NCBI GenBank assembly: GCA_023266575.1
Contig: JAHFPV010000011.1
Location: 1-64,000 of the forward strand
Reading direction: 5' to 3'
Source of the DNA: Sphingobium sp.
GTDB taxonomy: Bacteria; Pseudomonadota; Alphaproteobacteria; Sphingomonadales; Sphingomonadaceae
Length of the DNA stretch: 64,000 nt
In this document: positions 61,967-64,000 of the stretch, piece after piece
Layout of the letters: each line of letters opens with the position of its first letter
Position numbering within the stretch: the first letter of the stretch is position 1
Program-made: the position numbers and the translations under genes
The notes under the pieces: generated by a model
What the model was told of the DNA's origin: nothing
Seen by the model: the letters and a program-made list of their open reading frames with translations, nothing else
The model's database searches: none

Positions 61967-63361
61967 ATGACCGGTCCCGCACTTTTCCTGCTGCTCGCTG
62001 GCCTGGGCGCTATCGCCTGGGTCAGCGCCCGCGCCCGCGCGCTGCGTTTGCAGATAGTGGCGCGGGCGACCGGGCGGCGCGATGCCGTCCACTCGCTGCC
62101 GGGCTATCATGGCTGGTATGTGGCGTTGTGGACGATCGCGCCGGCCATCCTGTTCCTAGCGGTCTGGGCCAATATCGTGCCCGGTCTGGTGACGCAGGCG
62201 GTGCTGGCCGATCCGGCGGCACAAAGCCTGCCGATGGACGATTTCTACCGCTCCGCCATATTGGGCGAGGCGCGGTCGATCGCGACGGGCGCGCAGGCCG
62301 GGGCGTTCAACCCGCTGGCGCAGGGACTGGTCGAGCCGTATCGCGCCGCGATCAACAAATATGGCGTCGCGGGCGCAGTGCTGGCGATCGTGCTGGCCTT
62401 TGCCGGCGGCGCCTATGCCTTCACCCGCGTCCGCCCCGATTTCCGGGCGCGCACACGGGTCGAGCGGCTGGTGATGGCGACGCTGCTGATCGCGTCGCTG
62501 CTGGCGATCGTGACCACGGTGGGCATCGTCGCCTCCCTGCTGTGGGAAAGTTTCCGCTTCTTCTCCATGGTCAATCCTCTGGACTTCCTGTTCGGCACCA
62601 AATGGTCGCCACAGTCAGCCGCGATGGGCTATGGCAATGAGGATGCGTTCGGCGCGGTGCCGCTCTTCTGGGGCACCATCTTCATCGGCGCGATCATCGC
62701 CATGGTCGTCGCGATCCCGCTGGGCCTGATGAGCGCCATTTACCTGACCCAATATGCCCAGCCGGTCGTGCGCAAATGGATGAAGCCGACGCTGGAGATG
62801 CTCGCGGGCGTGCCGACGGTGGTCTATGGCTATTTCGCGGCGCTCACCATTGCCCCGGCGCTCCGCGACTTTGCGGTGATGATCGGCATCCATGGCGCTT
62901 CGTCGGAAAGCGCGCTGGCGGCGGGTCTGGTGATGGGCGTGATGATCATTCCCTTCGTCTCCTCCATGGCCGACGACAGCATCGCCGCCGTGCCGCAATC
63001 GATGCGCGACGGCAGCCTGGCGATGGGCGCAACCACCAGCGAGACGATCCGCAAGGTGTTGATCCCCGCCGCTTTGCCCGGTGTGGTCGGCGGCGTGTTG
63101 CTGGCGGTCAGCCGCGCCATCGGCGAGACGATGATCGTGGTGATGGCCGCTGGTCTGGCCGCGAACCTGACGCTCAATCCCTTTGCCAGCGTGACCACGG
63201 TGACCACCCAGATCGTCCAGCTGCTGACCGGCGACCAGGAATTTGACAGCGCCAAGACGCTGGCGGCCTTTGCACTGGGACTGGTGCTGTTCGTCGTCAC
63301 GTTGCTGCTCAACATCGTGGCCCTGCGGGTCGTGAAGAAATATCGCGAGGCTTACGAATGA
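61967..63361 (+). CDS. pstC: Phosphate ABC transporter permease PstC
   Basis: 464 residues, longer than E. coli PstC (319) because of an N-terminal extension with extra membrane segments and a periplasmic loop. The permease core is typical: GLMSAIYLTQYAQPVV and GVPTVVYGYFAALTIAP, and the EAA loop with GATTSETIRKVLIPAALPG and RAIGETMIVVMAAG. It is the membrane part of the high-affinity phosphate importer, 8 nt after pstS, overlapping pstA by 4 nt. Confidence 0.93.
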   Translation: MTGPALFLLLAGLGAIAWVSARARALRLQIVARATGRRDAVHSLPGYHGWYVALWTIAPAILFLAVWANIVPGLVTQAVLADPAAQSLPMDDFYRSAILGEARSIATGAQAGAFNPLAQGLVEPYRAAINKYGVAGAVLAIVLAFAGGAYAFTRVRPDFRARTRVERLVMATLLIASLLAIVTTVGIVASLLWESFRFFSMVNPLDFLFGTKWSPQSAAMGYGNEDAFGAVPLFWGTIFIGAIIAMVVAIPLGLMSAIYLTQYAQPVVRKWMKPTLEMLAGVPTVVYGYFAALTIAPALRDFAVMIGIHGASSESALAAGLVMGVMIIPFVSSMADDSIAAVPQSMRDGSLAMGATTSETIRKVLIPAALPGVVGGVLLAVSRAIGETMIVVMAAGLAANLTLNPFASVTTVTTQIVQLLTGDQEFDSAKTLAAFALGLVLFVVTLLLNIVALRVVKKYREAYE

Positions 63362-64000
63362 CACCCACTCGCAACCCCACCGACTGGAAGTCGGACGAAA
63401 TGCGCAAGCGGATTGCGCGGCGCTATGCGGCGGAGCGGCGGTTCAAATTCGCCGGGCTGTTTGCAGTGGCGCTGTCTGCCGCCTTCCTGGCCTTCCTGCT
63501 GTTCACGATGATGGGCAACGGGCTGCGCGGCTTCACCCGGACGGAGATTGCGCTTCAGATCGATTTCCCGGCCTCGCCGCTGCTGCTCGATCCGGCCAAT
63601 ATCACCGACGCGGCGCTGGCCAATGCCAACCTGCCGATGGTGACGGGGCAGGTCGCCAAGGAAGCACTGGGCGCGGATGCCGATGCCTTGCTGTCATCGA
63701 CCGCCTGGATCAGCATCCGTGACGCCATCAAGGCCGACCCCGCAATATTGGGGCGGACAGTGACGATCCGCGTCCCGGCCTCCACCACCATCGACCTCGC
63801 CGCCAAGCATGAAGGCGCGCCGGAAGCGGAAGCGGCGGTCGAACGGCTGCGCAAGGCAGGCCTGCTGACCACCGGTTTCAACTGGAGCTTCCTGACCGCA
63901 AGCGACGGCACCGATCCGACCCAGGTCGGCATCTGGGGCGCGTTCAAGGGATCGTTGTTGACGATGCTGGTGACGCTGGCGCTCAGCTTCCCGGTCGGTG
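63358..64000 (+). CDS. pstA: Phosphate ABC transporter permease PstA, N-terminal part (cut by window edge)
   Basis: 214 codons are seen, starting ATG 63358 (ATGA overlap with pstC). An N-terminal membrane helix (FKFAGLFAVALSAAFLAFLL) is followed by a periplasmic region of about 160 residues (the DUF3333-type extension common in proteobacterial PstA), ending at IWGAFKGSLLTMLVTLALSF, the start of the permease core. The rest lies beyond the window; pstB and phoU are expected to follow. Confidence 0.9.
   Translation, partial: MTPTRNPTDWKSDEMRKRIARRYAAERRFKFAGLFAVALSAAFLAFLLFTMMGNGLRGFTRTEIALQIDFPASPLLLDPANITDAALANANLPMVTGQVAKEALGADADALLSSTAWISIRDAIKADPAILGRTVTIRVPASTTIDLAAKHEGAPEAEAAVERLRKAGLLTTGFNWSFLTASDGTDPTQVGIWGAFKGSLLTMLVTLALSFPVG

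Noticed and set aside
63555-63947. 130-codon minus-strand frame over pstA
   Set aside because: Shadow of pstA; Ala/Ser/Arg-rich without motif.

Overview
The window is a GC-rich, densely coded stretch of an alphaproteobacterial chromosome, most likely from the family Sphingomonadaceae (Sphingobium/Sphingomonas type). The basis is a PhoK-like alkaline phosphatase with a Thr nucleophile motif, the helicase/S4/fdxA/carD string, EpsC-type serine acetyltransferase, TorF porin, HPr-rel-A genes and Sphingomonas-like intergenic palindromes. No phage, insertion sequence, plasmid or CRISPR gene is visible. No gene-free stretch exceeds 300 bases; the longest are 27240-27511, 9415-9659, 5858-6081 and 44288-44503.

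Layout. 1-5.9 kb: a broken DUF3034-type gene at the left edge, a cupredoxin-like protein overlapping a membrane GGDEF/EAL protein, a nucleotidyltransferase and an M23 peptidase. 6-10.2 kb: Suv3-like helicase, S4 protein, ferredoxin FdxA and a CarD regulator ending in a strong terminator. 10.2-18.5 kb (minus strand): small membrane protein, SGNH lipoprotein, half-length asparaginase, ProC, YbjN, UbiK, TspO and an RND efflux pump. 18.5-26.2 kb: TlyA, DsbD, PhoK, serine acetyltransferase and an OmpR/EnvZ-type pair. 26.4-30.6 kb: TorF porin, a carbonic anhydrase-SulP operon and an orphan response regulator with a degenerate receiver pocket. 30.7-35.1 kb: exonuclease-like protein, CorA, tRNA-Arg(CCT), DUF1178/amidase/glutaredoxin and ComF.

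35-44.3 kb is an envelope-lipid neighbourhood: methyltransferase, phosphoesterase, two diacylglycerol-kinase-fold lipid kinases, a GNAT-fold protein that may be a bacterial ceramide synthase, a desaturase-like enzyme and LptG/LptF. 44.5-51 kb: XthA, ErpA, a low-GC cysteine-rich small gene, a second M23 peptidase, DUF455, Bcp, GlnE and an orphan NepR-like anti-sigma factor. 51-56.8 kb: proline-rich protein, YpfJ-type protease, patatin plus 3-hydroxybutyrate dehydrogenase, three very small genes (one MbcA-like) and an exported M20 hydrolase.

56.8-59.4 kb holds the most unusual cassette: Tat-signal protein, PqqD-like chaperone, HPr-kinase-like ATPase and nucleotidyltransferase, the last three overlapping by 4 nt each (the HPr-rel-A type system). 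The right end is the phosphate-starvation locus phoR-pstS-pstC-pstA, with a clear Pho box before pstS; pstA runs off the window. All functional calls come from reading motifs by eye; no search was run.
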